A stretch of 64,000 nucleotides of DNA from Pseudomonas sp. St316 (GCF_018325905.1 NZ_AP021901.1:3968001-4032000), one strand, 5' to 3'; numbered from the stretch's first letter, positions 18,602 to 28,484 are shown. A program made the numbers and translations. The notes: generated by a model not told the origin, from the letters alone.

Positions 18602-19684
18602 ATGAATAGAGTAGGAATTGTGAGCTATGGCGCGGGTATCCCGGTCTGCCGGCTCAAGGTGGACGACGTGATCCAGGTGTGGAAGAACACCGATCTGAGC
18701 TTGGTAAAGGGTCAATTGGGCATTATTGAAAGGGCCGTACTGCAACCCGACGAAGATGTCATAACCTTGGGTGTCCTTGCCGCCCAACGCGCGCTGGACA
18801 AGGCGCCGCCTTGCTCCCTTGAAGCGCTTTATCTTGGCACCTGCACCAATCCGTATGACTCCCGGGCCTCAGCCGCGATCATCCTGGAAATGCTCGGCTG
18901 CGGCTATGACGCCTTTTGCGCAGACGTGCAGTTTGCCGGCAAATCAGGCACCAGCGCCCTTCAGATTGCATATGCCTTGGTAGCATCGGGCATGGTGGGC
19001 AACGCGTTGGCGGTGGGCGCCGATACGATCAACCGCAACACCGCCCCCGGCGATTTGACAGAATCCTACGCCGGAGCGGGCGCCGCTGCCCTGCTGTTGG
19101 GTAGAGAAAATGTGATCGCGCATTTTGACGCAAGTTTTTCCTGCGCGGCGGATGTCGCTGACAACATCAGGCCTCAAGGGGACCGCTATATCCGCTCGGG
19201 AATGGGATTGGGCTCGGACAAGAACAGCATCGGCCTTGAAGACCAGACTCGTCGCGCCGCCTCGGGATTGATGGCCAAGATCCATGCGCAGGCCGGTGAT
19301 TTCGATTATGTCGTCTTCCAACAGAACCTGGTGTCGACCCCCTACTCTCTCGGCAAGCACCTGGGATTCACGACGGCGCAAATCGAACCTGGCATCTATG
19401 CCCAGAGTGTCGGTGATGCTGGGGCAGCAAGCCCTTTGCTGGGCTTGGTCAACGTCCTCGATCAAGCGCGTCCCGGTGAAAGAATCCTGGTGGTTTCCTA
19501 TGGGTTTGGTGCGGGCAGCGATGCCATCGCCTTGACCGTCACCGATGCCATCGAAGCCTATCAAAAGACCAACGTTCCGCTGCGCACGCTGCTGGAGGAT
19601 AAGTACTACGTGGATTACGGGACGTCGATCAAGTACGAGTTCAAATACTTGCGGCCCGCCTATGCCCTGACGGCCTATCTCTGA
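18602..19684 (+). CDS. phlA: PhlA, KAS III-like subunit of the PhlACB acetyltransferase
   Basis: PhlA is one of three subunits that convert monoacetylphloroglucinol to DAPG and phloroglucinol, and may help with earlier acetylation. It has 360 residues and the fold of HMG-CoA synthase/KAS III, with a family-like [11 protein letters not shown] helix and C-terminal GFGAGSDA. In that helix glycine 113 replaces the catalytic cysteine of HMG-CoA synthases (FACKxGT), so PhlA is unlikely to form an acyl-cysteine. The ATG at 18602 follows GGAGG at proper spacing. The GGAGGATG overlap resembles an RsmA/E target, in line with known Gac/Rsm control of this operon. Confidence 0.96.
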   Translation: MNRVGIVSYGAGIPVCRLKVDDVIQVWKNTDLSLVKGQLGIIERAVLQPDEDVITLGVLAAQRALDKAPPCSLEALYLGTCTNPYDSRASAAIILEMLGCGYDAFCADVQFAGKSGTSALQIAYALVASGMVGNALAVGADTINRNTAPGDLTESYAGAGAAALLLGRENVIAHFDASFSCAADVADNIRPQGDRYIRSGMGLGSDKNSIGLEDQTRRAASGLMAKIHAQAGDFDYVVFQQNLVSTPYSLGKHLGFTTAQIEPGIYAQSVGDAGAASPLLGLVNVLDQARPGERILVVSYGFGAGSDAIALTVTDAIEAYQKTNVPLRTLLEDKYYVDYGTSIKYEFKYLRPAYALTAYL

Positions 19685-19715
19685 CTCCAATCCATCCTGC
19701 AAGGAGCACCTTTTT

Positions 19716-20912
19716 ATGTCCGCACGACGCGTTGCTATCGTTTCGGCTGCCTATACCCCTAAACCGGGCAGTTCCAGAGTTCGTCAGACTTTCAAGGAGA
19801 TGATCGTCGAGTCCGCCTACCAAGCGCTCAACGCCATCAAGATGCATCCCCGCGAACTCCAGGCAGTTGCCTATGGTTACCACGGTGAAGGCATTTCCGA
19901 ATACGGAGGCCTGGGCCCGACCATTTCCGATGCCCTGGGTATCAGCCCTGCCCCCACGTTCATGAGTACGGCCAACTGCACCAGCAGTTCGGTGTCTTTC
20001 CAGATGGCTCACCAAATGGTCGCCTCAGGTGAATACGACATCGTCCTGTGCGGCGGCTTTGAAAAAATGACCGACCACATCAACTACGCCGAGTACATTG
20101 GCTCGAGCACTGAATGTGAATACGATTATTTCCTGGGCATCTCACACACAGACGCCTTTGCCCTGGCAACCGCCGAATATTTTGAAAAGTTCGGTTATGC
20201 AGGACGCGAAGCGGATGTACTGGCAACGTTTGGGCGACAGATGCGCATCTATGCCCATAACACCCCCACGGCCACCCGTTATGGCGTACCAATTCCGTCC
20301 CTCGAAACACTCAAGAGCAGCGAAGCGTGCGGCTCCATGTTGGCCTGGGGTGAAGCCAGCGGTTGCGCCATCCTGGTTGCCGAACATCTTGCGCACCGTT
20401 ACACGACCCAACCGGTATTTATCCGGGGCTGTGCCTACACCGGCGTATCGCACTATTTCGGCACGCGCTATCACAACCCGACGCTGCAATTTCCGGGGCT
20501 GCCAAAAGATGTAGGCATGGCGGTTTCCGCCAACTCGATGGCCTGCGCCGAAATCGCCTACAAAAAAGCCGGTATCACCGCAAAAGACATCGATGTGGCG
20601 CAAGTCTACGACTTGCTGGGCGCCGGGTTGATTCAAATGGAGTCCATGGGCGTATGTGGTCCGGGCCAGGCAGGCGACTTTGTATTGGAAGGCGGCATAG
20701 CCCTTGATGGGCAACTTCCCCTGAACACTGACGGGGGCAACATCGGACGCGGCCACGCCTCCGGTTGCGATGGGATTTTGCACATCACTGAATTGTTCCG
20801 ACAGCTTCGCGGCGAGTCCAACAACCAAGTCAAAGGCGCTCGTATTGGCGTCTCGCAAAACCTGGGCGGTTATGCCGCGCACAACAGCGTCATTGTGCTT
20901 TCCAACGATTAA
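19716..20912 (+). CDS. phlC: PhlC, thiolase-like catalytic subunit of PhlACB
   Basis: This 398-residue thiolase-fold protein carries the acetyl-transfer active site of the complex: the nucleophile cysteine near residue 88 ([11 protein letters not shown]) and the [17 protein letters not shown] segment near the C-terminus, which supplies a histidine and a second cysteine. It follows phlA after 31 bases with an AAGGAG ribosome site and is followed 10 bases later by phlB. PhlC has the reactive cysteine that PhlA lacks. The resulting complex can acetylate or deacetylate phloroglucinols in both directions. Confidence 0.96.
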   Translation: MSARRVAIVSAAYTPKPGSSRVRQTFKEMIVESAYQALNAIKMHPRELQAVAYGYHGEGISEYGGLGPTISDALGISPAPTFMSTANCTSSSVSFQMAHQMVASGEYDIVLCGGFEKMTDHINYAEYIGSSTECEYDYFLGISHTDAFALATAEYFEKFGYAGREADVLATFGRQMRIYAHNTPTATRYGVPIPSLETLKSSEACGSMLAWGEASGCAILVAEHLAHRYTTQPVFIRGCAYTGVSHYFGTRYHNPTLQFPGLPKDVGMAVSANSMACAEIAYKKAGITAKDIDVAQVYDLLGAGLIQMESMGVCGPGQAGDFVLEGGIALDGQLPLNTDGGNIGRGHASGCDGILHITELFRQLRGESNNQVKGARIGVSQNLGGYAAHNSVIVLSND

Positions 20913-20922
20913 GGAGCCGACC

Positions 20923-21363
20923 ATGTCCCTTTACCCTGAACAAATTCACCGCATGACCACCGCCAGCATGTTGCGCGAGTGGCGCGAGCACGGCGGCAAA
21001 TACCGTCTCGAAGGCAGCCGCTGCCAGGATTGCGAAGAAATTTTCTTCCCTCGGCGCACCGTCTGCGGCGCGTGCAATTCGTTGAATGTAGAACCGTATC
21101 GCTGCGCACGCACCGGCACGATCCAAGTCAGCGCCCATGCCGAGAACCCCATACTGGCAGCCATGGGCTATGGCGAAACCGTGCCCCGCTTCATGGCGAT
21201 GGTGCGCCTGGACGATGGCCTGGTGATTGCCTCGGAAATCGTTGACGTCATCGATCCGCGGCAAGTCGTCAGCGGTGCGCCCGTGCGCATGGTTATTCGA
21301 AAACATGTCCGGGAAAGCAACTTGGCCTGGCAATATGCCTACAAGTTTGTCTTGGTGAAATAA
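20923..21363 (+). CDS. phlB: PhlB, zinc-ribbon OB-fold subunit of PhlACB
   Basis: This 146-residue DUF35/OB-fold protein bridges PhlA and PhlC in the known complex. The zinc ribbon (CQDC and CGAC, residues about 35-53) is intact, followed by the OB barrel. The ATG at 20923 is set by AAGGAG, which overlaps the phlC stop. Similar small proteins accompany thiolase/HMG-CoA-synthase pairs in archaea. It ends 158 bases ahead of phlD; that gap has no gene and a T-rich stretch but no convincing terminator. Confidence 0.95.
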   Translation: MSLYPEQIHRMTTASMLREWREHGGKYRLEGSRCQDCEEIFFPRRTVCGACNSLNVEPYRCARTGTIQVSAHAENPILAAMGYGETVPRFMAMVRLDDGLVIASEIVDVIDPRQVVSGAPVRMVIRKHVRESNLAWQYAYKFVLVK

Positions 21364-21521
21364 CAAACAAGACGTCCGCCACAGCCCGCGCTATCGATAA
21401 CAACAGTCAAGTTTTTTGGCCTCCCAGCCCGTTGCTTTGATTCTGTTTTTCAGAGTCCTGCTTTGCTGCCATTGCCTTAAACGTGTTTCTAACTTTATTG
21501 GCTATTAGCCGAGGACTTGTC

Positions 21522-22571
21522 ATGTCTACTCTTTGCAAACCCAGTCTGCTGTTCCCGCAATACAAGATCACTCAGCAACAAATGATCGAGCATCTAGAGC
21601 AATTGCATGATGATCATCCACGAATGGCACTTGCCAAACGAATGATTCAAAACACACAGGTGAACGAACGGTACTTGGTCCTGCCTATCGATGAACTGGC
21701 GGTGCATACCGGCTTTACTCATCGCAGCATCGTTTATGAGCGCGAAGCCCGCCGCATGTCATCCATCGCGGCGCGCCAAGCCATTGAGAATGCCGGGCTG
21801 ACCACCGACGACATTCGCATGGTCGCGGTGACATCGTGCACCGGGTTCATGATGCCTTCGCTGACGGCCCACTTGATCAATGACCTGGGCCTGCGAACGT
21901 CGACCGTACAACTGCCCATCGCTCAATTGGGCTGCGTGGCGGGCGCTGCGGCGATTAATCGAGCCAATGACTTCGCCAGCCGGGCGCCGGACAACCATGT
22001 CCTCATTGTCTCCCTGGAGTTTTCGTCGCTCTGCTATCAACCCCAGGACACCAAGTTGCACGCGTTCATATCGGCGGCGTTATTCGGCGATGCCGTATCG
22101 GCCTGCGTCATGCGCGCCGATGACCAGGCGCCTGGTTTCAAGATCGCCAAGACCGGGTCTTACTTCCTGCCTGACAGCGAGCACTACATTAAGTACGACG
22201 TTAAAGACAGTGGCTTTCACTTTACCCTGGACAAGGCCGTCATGAACTCCATCAAAGATGTCGCACCGATGATGGAGGAGTTGAACTACGAGACCTTCAA
22301 TCAACATTGCGCTCAAAATGACTTTTTCATCTTCCATACCGGCGGACGGAAAATTCTTGATGAACTGGTCCTGCAACTGGACCTGGAACCCGGCCGGGTC
22401 GCGCAGTCTCGTGACAGCTTGAGCGAAGCCGGGAACATCGCCAGCGTGGTGGTCTTCGATGTGCTCAAGCGCCAGTTTGACAGCGGGCCCGTCGATGGCG
22501 CGACAGGCATGCTGGCGGCCTTCGGCCCCGGTTTCACCGCTGAAATGGCAGTGGGCAAGTGGGTTGCCTGA
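21522..22571 (+). CDS. phlD: PhlD, type III polyketide synthase (phloroglucinol synthase)
   Basis: PhlD condenses three malonyl-CoA units into phloroglucinol, the core of DAPG. The 349 residues match the family. The catalytic cysteine is residue 138 ([10 protein letters not shown]); the histidine lies in [12 protein letters not shown] and the asparagine in [12 protein letters not shown]. The ATG at 21522 is preceded by GAGGA. The presence of phlD together with phlACB is diagnostic of a DAPG producer. Confidence 0.97.
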   Translation: MSTLCKPSLLFPQYKITQQQMIEHLEQLHDDHPRMALAKRMIQNTQVNERYLVLPIDELAVHTGFTHRSIVYEREARRMSSIAARQAIENAGLTTDDIRMVAVTSCTGFMMPSLTAHLINDLGLRTSTVQLPIAQLGCVAGAAAINRANDFASRAPDNHVLIVSLEFSSLCYQPQDTKLHAFISAALFGDAVSACVMRADDQAPGFKIAKTGSYFLPDSEHYIKYDVKDSGFHFTLDKAVMNSIKDVAPMMEELNYETFNQHCAQNDFFIFHTGGRKILDELVLQLDLEPGRVAQSRDSLSEAGNIASVVVFDVLKRQFDSGPVDGATGMLAAFGPGFTAEMAVGKWVA

Positions 22572-22596
22572 CAGCCCCGATAAAACACCGGCACTT

Positions 22597-22622
22597 AGCC
22601 AGGGGCACACCTGCCCCTGGCT
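22597..22622 (+). terminator. Strong hairpin between phlD and phlE
   Basis: AGCCAGGGGCA and TGCCCCTGGCT form a perfect 11-bp stem with a 4-base loop (CACC), 26 bases after the phlD stop. There is no T-run, so it may be a partial terminator or mRNA stabiliser that lowers phlE and phlI expression relative to phlACBD. Confidence 0.65.
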
Positions 22623-22697
22623 GCAGGCGTATCGATCGCAGGCGTTCACCTCGTTCGAGAGGGCTTCGAAAGCACTAGGGAAAGAAGGGGAAGGAAC

Positions 22698-23969
22698 ATG
22701 GAGATGAAGTATCTGGTCACTCGACCTTGGGGCGGCTATGAAAGACGCATGATCACGCTTCTGTCGCTCAGCTTCGGGCTGGTAGGACTGGACAGGTTCA
22801 TTATCATGCCGCTGTTCCCGGTGATCATGCATGACTTGGCCCTGGACTATCAGGACTTGAGCATGTTGTCAGCCATCCTGGCATTTGCATGGGGAGGCTC
22901 TGCCTTGTTCATGGGTGCTGCCATCAGGGTACTGGGCCCAAAGAAGTTGCTGGTCCTGTCGATCACCCTGCTATCGCTCCTGGCCGGTGCGTCTGCATTG
23001 ATCACCAGCCTGGTAGGCCTGGTGCTCTTGCGCGCCTTGATGGGCGTCTGCGAAGGAGCCTTCACGCCAGTCAGTATCATTGTCACCGATGAAGTCTCGC
23101 AGCCTTGCCGACGCGGACTCAATCTAGGGATTCAACAGGCCTTGTTCCCCATCATCGGCCTGTGTCTCGGACCGCTGCTGGCCGGCGTCCTGCTTGAAGT
23201 GTTCGGATCCTGGCGCGCCGTGTTCGCCATCATTTCGTTACCCGGCCTGTTAGTAGCCTGGTACCTCTATAGAACCTACCAACCGACCCAGGTGCCCAGC
23301 GAGGCATCGATTGAACACGCCTCAAAAAGCCAGTGGAGGACGGCCCTGTCCAGCGGGAATGTGCGGCTCAACATTGCCTTGATGCTTTGCATACTCACGT
23401 GCCAGTTCGTTCTGTGTGCCCTGCTCCCCAGTTACCTGACAGACATTCTGCACCTGAGCAATTTCTCCATGGCCATGATTATTTCCGCCATTGGCCTGGG
23501 TGGTTTTTTTGGCCAGTTGGTCATCCCCGGCTTGTCCGACCAACTGGGTCGCAAGCCCGTGGTTGCCATCTGCTTCATGATCAGCGCGCTGTTAGTGGGT
23601 TTATTGATCATCAGCCCACCGTTGCCCTGGCTACTGTTCCTTCAATTATTCTTCTTGTCGTTTATCAACTTCAGCCTGATCTGCATCACGGTCGGCCCAC
23701 TGACCAGCGAATCAGTGCCACCCAGTTTATTGGCCACCGCGACGGGGCTGGTGGTGGGCTGCGGAGAGATTCTTGGAGGGGGCGTCGCGCCTGTGGTCGC
23801 CGGCTACATCGCCATGACGTGGGGACTTACCGCGATTCTGTTCCTGGCACTGGCCGGAAGTATCACGGGGGGCTTGCTGTCTCTATGGCTCAAAGAGGCA
23901 AACCCGGCTTTCAACGGACTCAAGGACTACGCCCCCCTATCCGCACGCTTGACCCTGGAGGATAAGTGA
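22698..23969 (+). CDS. phlE: PhlE, MFS exporter of the DAPG cluster
   Basis: This 423-residue, 12-helix MFS protein is encoded downstream of phlD. MFS marks include GLVGLDRFIIMPLFPVIM in helix 1, LLRALMGVCEGAFTPVS in helix 4 and DQLGRKPVVAIC between helices 8 and 9. PhlE is thought to export DAPG or its intermediates and help self-protection. A GAAGGAAC ribosome site precedes the ATG. The stop overlaps the phlI start (TGATG), so these two genes are translationally linked. Confidence 0.95.
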   Translation: MEMKYLVTRPWGGYERRMITLLSLSFGLVGLDRFIIMPLFPVIMHDLALDYQDLSMLSAILAFAWGGSALFMGAAIRVLGPKKLLVLSITLLSLLAGASALITSLVGLVLLRALMGVCEGAFTPVSIIVTDEVSQPCRRGLNLGIQQALFPIIGLCLGPLLAGVLLEVFGSWRAVFAIISLPGLLVAWYLYRTYQPTQVPSEASIEHASKSQWRTALSSGNVRLNIALMLCILTCQFVLCALLPSYLTDILHLSNFSMAMIISAIGLGGFFGQLVIPGLSDQLGRKPVVAICFMISALLVGLLIISPPLPWLLFLQLFFLSFINFSLICITVGPLTSESVPPSLLATATGLVVGCGEILGGGVAPVVAGYIAMTWGLTAILFLALAGSITGGLLSLWLKEANPAFNGLKDYAPLSARLTLEDK

Positions 23970-24892
23970 TGACCCATTATGTAATGTTGCTGGACACTCC
24001 AATGCCGCGAGGAGGCCTTGGCGTATTTGACTTCAAGTCCGGGCAAAGCCGAGAGGTGCGTCCGCCCCAGGGCAATTTGTATGAAGCCCTGGCCCATTGC
24101 GCGGATCGGAATATGGACTGGGAGTCCTATCTCAAGAACCTGCCGTCCACGCCCTACCCGCTTACGCCTGCGGCGGTGAAATACCGACCGCCGCTCAAGC
24201 CCGACAACAACTTATTGGTCCAGATCAGCGAAATCACGCTCTGTACCGCCAAGACAGAACAAGCCTGGTATTACAAAGGTAACGGTCGATTGCTCAAGAC
24301 CGACGGCGACCCTTTGCAGGTGCCCTATCATTCACAAAGCATCAGTAGCGAGCCGTGCATTGTCTGCCTCTATTGGGTCGACCCGTTTGGCGCGCTACGC
24401 TTCATTGGCTTTACCTTGGGCAACGACATTCACGATCATGTGTTGCACAGCCGTGACGCCATTTCTTCAACCCATGCACACTTGCGCACCTGTGCGATTG
24501 CCCCGGCATTGATAGTGGGAGAATTGCAGGCTGATCTGGCCATCAATGTCCAGATAGAACGCGACGGCCAACCCTTGGCGGCAAGTCACCACCGGATGAG
24601 CTTGCATCGCTGGCAAAGTTTGCGCCGATACTCGCAAGAGTTCCTGGAGAAACATGAGCAGTTTCTCGAGCCCGGGCTGGTGCACTACGTGTTCCACAGC
24701 TTGAGCCATCGCACGACCAATGTGCCGCTCCAACACGGTGACTGGCTCAGCATTGACTGCCCCGAGCTGGAATTGGCCATGAGCAATCAGATTGTCGAAG
24801 AGGAACTGGTTTCGCTGATGCCCTTGCCTGTGAGACGTGCACCTGAGCATGACTGTATCGACCGGCCCCTGCCCGTGTCTAAAAAGTTCTGA
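23969..24892 (+). CDS. phlI: PhlI, FAH-fold (AraD1-like) protein of unknown function
   Basis: This 307-residue gene ends the phl cluster, and its product has no assigned function that I know. Its C-terminal two thirds align by eye with AraD1-type members of the fumarylacetoacetate hydrolase superfamily: WYYKGNG at 100-106, SSEPCIVCLYW at 126-136, GFTLGNDIHDH at 147-157, and LEPGLVHYVFHSLSH. In that family an E-P-E holds the catalytic metal. Here the second glutamate is cysteine 130, so the metal site is altered. FAH enzymes cleave beta-diketone C-C bonds, chemistry related to acylphloroglucinols, but binding or regulation is equally possible. It overlaps phlE by one base. Confidence 0.85.
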   Translation: MTHYVMLLDTPMPRGGLGVFDFKSGQSREVRPPQGNLYEALAHCADRNMDWESYLKNLPSTPYPLTPAAVKYRPPLKPDNNLLVQISEITLCTAKTEQAWYYKGNGRLLKTDGDPLQVPYHSQSISSEPCIVCLYWVDPFGALRFIGFTLGNDIHDHVLHSRDAISSTHAHLRTCAIAPALIVGELQADLAINVQIERDGQPLAASHHRMSLHRWQSLRRYSQEFLEKHEQFLEPGLVHYVFHSLSHRTTNVPLQHGDWLSIDCPELELAMSNQIVEEELVSLMPLPVRRAPEHDCIDRPLPVSKKF

Positions 24893-24910
24893 TCCCGAGC
24901 CCCATAATTG

Positions 24911-25456
24911 ATGAAGGACAGTCATGGTCGCAACGCGCTGCTCAACGACGTGGCCCACATGACCCGTCAAGTCCAGCAACTGCTGCTACTGACCGAAGCC
25001 AGTGAGGCCCAGAACTACCAGTTTGCCGAAGTCGAGCTGGCAGATATCACGACAGAAGCCACCGACTATTTGCAACGCATGGCCGAAGCCGCCGAAGTAC
25101 GCCTGGTGCTGGCGCAAAACGCTAGCTCCGGTGCCCCATGGCAGGCGGATCGCAGCGCCCTCTTCACCTTGCTGAAGAACCTGCTGGAAAACGCCATTCA
25201 ACATGCCCCTCGGGGCACTGAAGTGCGCGTGGAAATCGGCCGGGATGAGCTGAGCGTACGAGACTGGGGTCCCGGGGTGGACCGCGAGCAACTGCCGCAC
25301 CTGTTCGCTCGCTTCTGGCGCGGAGCCCATCGCCGCGACCATGGCGCCGGCCTGGGCTTGACGATCTGCCAGGAAATCGCCCAGGCCCATGGCTGGACGC
25401 TCTCAGCCAAGAGAGCGAAGCCAGGCTTGTTGCTGCAGCTGTCTCGACGGGGATGA
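24911..25456 (+). pseudogene. 3' remnant of a sensor histidine kinase gene
   Basis: This reading frame of about 181 codons encodes only the end of the dimerisation domain (DVAHMTRQVQQLLLLTEASE) and an intact-looking ATPase domain, with the N box (LLKNLLENAIQHAP), D box (VRDWGPGVD), F box (LFARFWRG) and G box (GAGLGLTICQEIAQ). The sensor region, membrane helices and phospho-accepting histidine are missing. It starts 18 bases after phlI, so the phl cluster seems to abut or interrupt an older two-component gene. Translation from its ATG is possible but would give no functional kinase. Confidence 0.8.
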
Positions 25457-25487
25457 CTAGACTCAGATGCCGGGCGTTCCCAATTGC

Positions 25488-25714
25488 CCTGTGGGAGCGA
25501 GCCTACTCGCGATAGCAGTGGTCCAGCAGGCATCGATGTTGGATGTGCCACCGTCATCGCGAGCAAGCTCGCTCCCACAGGGGGCTTGGGTGCACATGGA
25601 TTTTATGTCCGCCGAAAATCCAATGTGGGAGCGAGCTTGCTCGCGATAGCGGTGGGCCTGTTGAAGATAATGCCAACTGTGCTGACCCCATCGCGAGCAA
25701 GCTCGCTCCCACAT
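25488..25714. repeat. Four REP elements in alternating orientation
   Basis: REP palindromes with the GTGGGAGCGAGCTTGCTCGC core lie at 25488-25520, 25551-25582, 25622-25655 and 25687-25714, alternating in direction to make two facing pairs. They fill the gap between the kinase remnant and the MFS gene and mark the right flank of the phl region. Confidence 0.9.
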
Positions 25715-25722
25715 ACGCGACC

Positions 25723-27021
25723 TCAGGCAATGCCACCGTCAGCTACCGCAAGGGTGTCGGCCGGGTGAGCGTAGCTCGGCCGGAAAGTCTCGGGCATCGC
25801 CAGCAACAGAACCAATGCCAACGCAGCAACCGCCGCCAGGGTCAGGAACGCCGCGCTGTAGCCAGCCCCTTGCACCACAAAGCCGGCCAGGCTGTTACTC
25901 AACGCCGCGCCGAACCCGAACACTGTCGACAGCACCCCGAGGCTGACGTTGAAACGCCCAGTGCCCTGGGTCAGGTCCTTGACCACCAAGGGAAACAGCG
26001 CGCCAAACAGCCCGGCACCGATCCCATCCAACAACTGCACCGCCACCAACCAATAGGGGTCATCCGAGAGCACGTACAACACACCGCGGATGGGCAGGAT
26101 CAGGAAGCCGGCCAGCAACAACGGCTTGCGTCCCCAGGCATCGGCCTTGACGCCGACCAGCCACGCCATGGGCACCATGACCAGTTGCGCCGCGACGATA
26201 CAGGCCGACGTCAGCGGCGTGGCCAGGTGTGCATTGGCCTGGGCGAGCTTCTGGCTGACCAGCGGGAGCATTGCCGCGTTCGCCAGGTGAAACAGCCCGC
26301 AACAGATAGCGAACAACAGCAGCGTGCGGTTATCCAGCAACACGCGCAGCGCCGAGGGTGTCGGGCCCTGCACCGACTGACCGGCTTCCAGGCCCCGGGC
26401 CACGTCATGGTCGATGGCCTCGGCAGACACGCAACTGACCGCCACGATACTGGCCAATGCCATCGCGGCCATCAGATAGAACACCGCAATGGGACCGAAC
26501 AGCCAGGCGAACCCACCCGCCAGCAGCGCTGCACAGGCATTGCCCGCGTGGTTGAATGTTTCATTGCGCCCAGTGCGCCGCGTAAAGGCCCTGGCGCCGG
26601 TAATGCCCAGGGAAATTGCCGCAATCGCTGGCGCGAAGACCGACGCCGCCACGGCGCCGAGCGCCTGGGTCAACGCCACCATGCCGAAGGAAGAAGTGAA
26701 CGGTAGCACCAGGCAACCCAGCGTCACCAACAAGGCAGCCACGGCCACTACGGCGCGCTTGCTGCGCACCCGGTCGATCAGTGCTCCGGCGGGGGCCTGG
26801 GCAACAAGCCCGGCCATCGCCGCCACTGTCATCACCACGCCAATGCTGGCCGGGTCCCAGCGATGCACCGCCAGCAGGTAGATCGCCAGGTAAGGACCCA
26901 GCCCATCGCGTACATCCGCGAGGAAAAAATTCAGCCCATCCAGGGAAAGGTTGTTACGTCGGTCCAGGTTTCGATCCACGGCGGCCTCGACGGGCATTGG
27001 CCCAAAGAAAATTGACGCCAT
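25723..27021 (-). CDS. MFS transporter
   Basis: This MFS permease has about 432 residues and 12 helices. Marks include NFFLADVRDGLGPYLAIYLL at helix 1, GALIDRVRSKRAVV after helix 2, and VGVKADAWGRKPLLLAGF between the halves. It resembles uncharacterised MFS proteins of pseudomonads; the substrate is unknown. Possible starts are MASIFFGPMPVEAAVD (27021) or MPVEAAVD (26996). Neither has a strong ribosome site, and a longer in-frame extension upstream runs through a REP element and is unlikely to be translated. It has no co-directional partner gene. Confidence 0.82.
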   Translation of the reverse strand: MASIFFGPMPVEAAVDRNLDRRNNLSLDGLNFFLADVRDGLGPYLAIYLLAVHRWDPASIGVVMTVAAMAGLVAQAPAGALIDRVRSKRAVVAVAALLVTLGCLVLPFTSSFGMVALTQALGAVAASVFAPAIAAISLGITGARAFTRRTGRNETFNHAGNACAALLAGGFAWLFGPIAVFYLMAAMALASIVAVSCVSAEAIDHDVARGLEAGQSVQGPTPSALRVLLDNRTLLLFAICCGLFHLANAAMLPLVSQKLAQANAHLATPLTSACIVAAQLVMVPMAWLVGVKADAWGRKPLLLAGFLILPIRGVLYVLSDDPYWLVAVQLLDGIGAGLFGALFPLVVKDLTQGTGRFNVSLGVLSTVFGFGAALSNSLAGFVVQGAGYSAAFLTLAAVAALALVLLLAMPETFRPSYAHPADTLAVADGGIA

Positions 27022-27071
27022 GATGTCGCAAAGAATCGAACCGGGCCACCGTGATGAGCACGGGGCCCTTT

Positions 27072-27163
27072 CCCTGTGGGAGCGAGCTTGCTCGCGATGG
27101 CGGACCATCAGCCAACGATGATGCTGGATCTGACACCTCCATCGCGAGCAAGCTCGCACATGG
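27072..27163. repeat. Facing REP pair
   Basis: Two REP palindromes lie at 27072-27103 and 27138-27163. The first has the GTGGGAGCGAGCTTGCTCGC core; the second is shortened at its outer end (AGCTCGCACATG). They separate the MFS start from the 3' end of the porin gene. Confidence 0.85.
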
Positions 27164-27230
27164 GTTGTTGGGTTGGATGCGTGCCCTGGGGATGCGCTAC
27201 GCCAAGGCGCCGGCCGTCACGCACGGCGTC

Positions 27231-28484
27231 CTACCAAAGGGCAATATCGTAGGTGAAGTAGATCCGGTTGCTGTCACGGCCACGGGAAAAGTCCGAGCGA
27301 TAGACGTAGTTGCGCACCTTCACCCCCAGCCCCTTGAACGTACCCTGCTGCACCACGTAAGCGATCTCTGCATCACGCTCCCACTCTTTGACGGTGGTAT
27401 TGGACTTGCCGTCGTTGCCGCTCAGATAGCGGGTGGAAAATGTCAGGCCGGGCACACCGAGGCGAGCGAAGTCGTAGCCATAACCGAGCATCCAGGTCTT
27501 CTCGTCTTCCTCGATGAACTTGCCGATCCCGACGTTGCTGAAGGAGTACACCGTGGCGCCGCTGACATAAGGCAAGCCCGCCTCGCCGCTGAGGGTTTGA
27601 TAGCCGGCGCTCAGTGTGTGGCCGACAACGGCGTAGGACAGCAGCCCACTGAGCATGTCGTTGTCGATCTTGCCGCCGTAGGCCGAACCCGATTCGACGC
27701 TGTTGAAGTAGCGCAGGTCGCTGGTCAATACCCCAGCACCCAAGGGCAGATCATGCTGGATACCGGCAAAATCCTGTCGATAGAAATTCTCCAGTTCGCC
27801 ATGGAAGTAGCTCAGGCGGACGTTTTTGCCCAACGTGTAGTCGGCACCGGCATAGCTGAAGTCACCCGACTTATCGCCGCCGTAGCCATCGGGCACGATG
27901 GGCACGCTGTCGCTCGAATCGCGCAGCTTGAAACGCTCCAGATACCCGCCGGTGATGGTGAGGTTGTCGATGTCATTGCTGCTGATCTGGGTGCCTTGGT
28001 AAGTCTGGGGCAACAGCCGAGCATCGTTGTAGACCAATACCGGGGTCTTGGGCAGCAAGGTGCCGTATTTGATCGTGGTCTTGGCCACCCTGGCCTTGGC
28101 GGTCATCCCCGCGCTGGCAAACTCGTCGGCGGCGCGACCGTCGTCATGCACCGGTAGCAGGCCGGTGCCGCTGCGGCCACGCCCGGAGTCGAGCTTGACC
28201 CCGAGCAGGCCCAGGGCATCGACCCCGAAGCCGATGGTGCCCGGCGTAAAGCCCGATTGGTAATCCAGCAGCAAGCCCTGGGCCCATTCGGTGCGCTCAC
28301 TCTTGGCGGTCCTCGCCGCCCGTGCGCTCATACCGTGCTCATCGCGAAAATTTTCGTTGAAGTAGACGTTGCGCAATTGCAGCTTGAGCTTGCTGTCGTC
28401 GATGAAACCTTCGGCGCTGGCCGAGGCCAGGGGCAACAGCCCAAGGATTGGAAACAAAGCCCCGCGGGTAAGCAAAGTGGTCAT
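27231..28484 (-). CDS. OprD-family outer-membrane porin
   Basis: This 417-residue porin has a signal peptide (LLTRGALFPILGLLPLASASA) followed by the OprD-type start EGFIDDSKLKLQLRNVYFNENFRDE and many amphipathic strands. It ends in the aromatic-rich IYFTYDIALW, as expected for barrel insertion. OprD porins pass small acids. This one is last in a block with CitMHS, DctA and a PrpF-type isomerase, which suggests a di- or tricarboxylate. The gap to the upstream symporter gene is 94 bases. Confidence 0.9.
   Translation of the reverse strand: MTTLLTRGALFPILGLLPLASASAEGFIDDSKLKLQLRNVYFNENFRDEHGMSARAARTAKSERTEWAQGLLLDYQSGFTPGTIGFGVDALGLLGVKLDSGRGRSGTGLLPVHDDGRAADEFASAGMTAKARVAKTTIKYGTLLPKTPVLVYNDARLLPQTYQGTQISSNDIDNLTITGGYLERFKLRDSSDSVPIVPDGYGGDKSGDFSYAGADYTLGKNVRLSYFHGELENFYRQDFAGIQHDLPLGAGVLTSDLRYFNSVESGSAYGGKIDNDMLSGLLSYAVVGHTLSAGYQTLSGEAGLPYVSGATVYSFSNVGIGKFIEEDEKTWMLGYGYDFARLGVPGLTFSTRYLSGNDGKSNTTVKEWERDAEIAYVVQQGTFKGLGVKVRNYVYRSDFSRGRDSNRIYFTYDIALW

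Noticed and set aside
25543..26706. Plus-strand open frame opposite the MFS gene
   Set aside because: Begins inside REP repeats and is antisense to a clear MFS protein.
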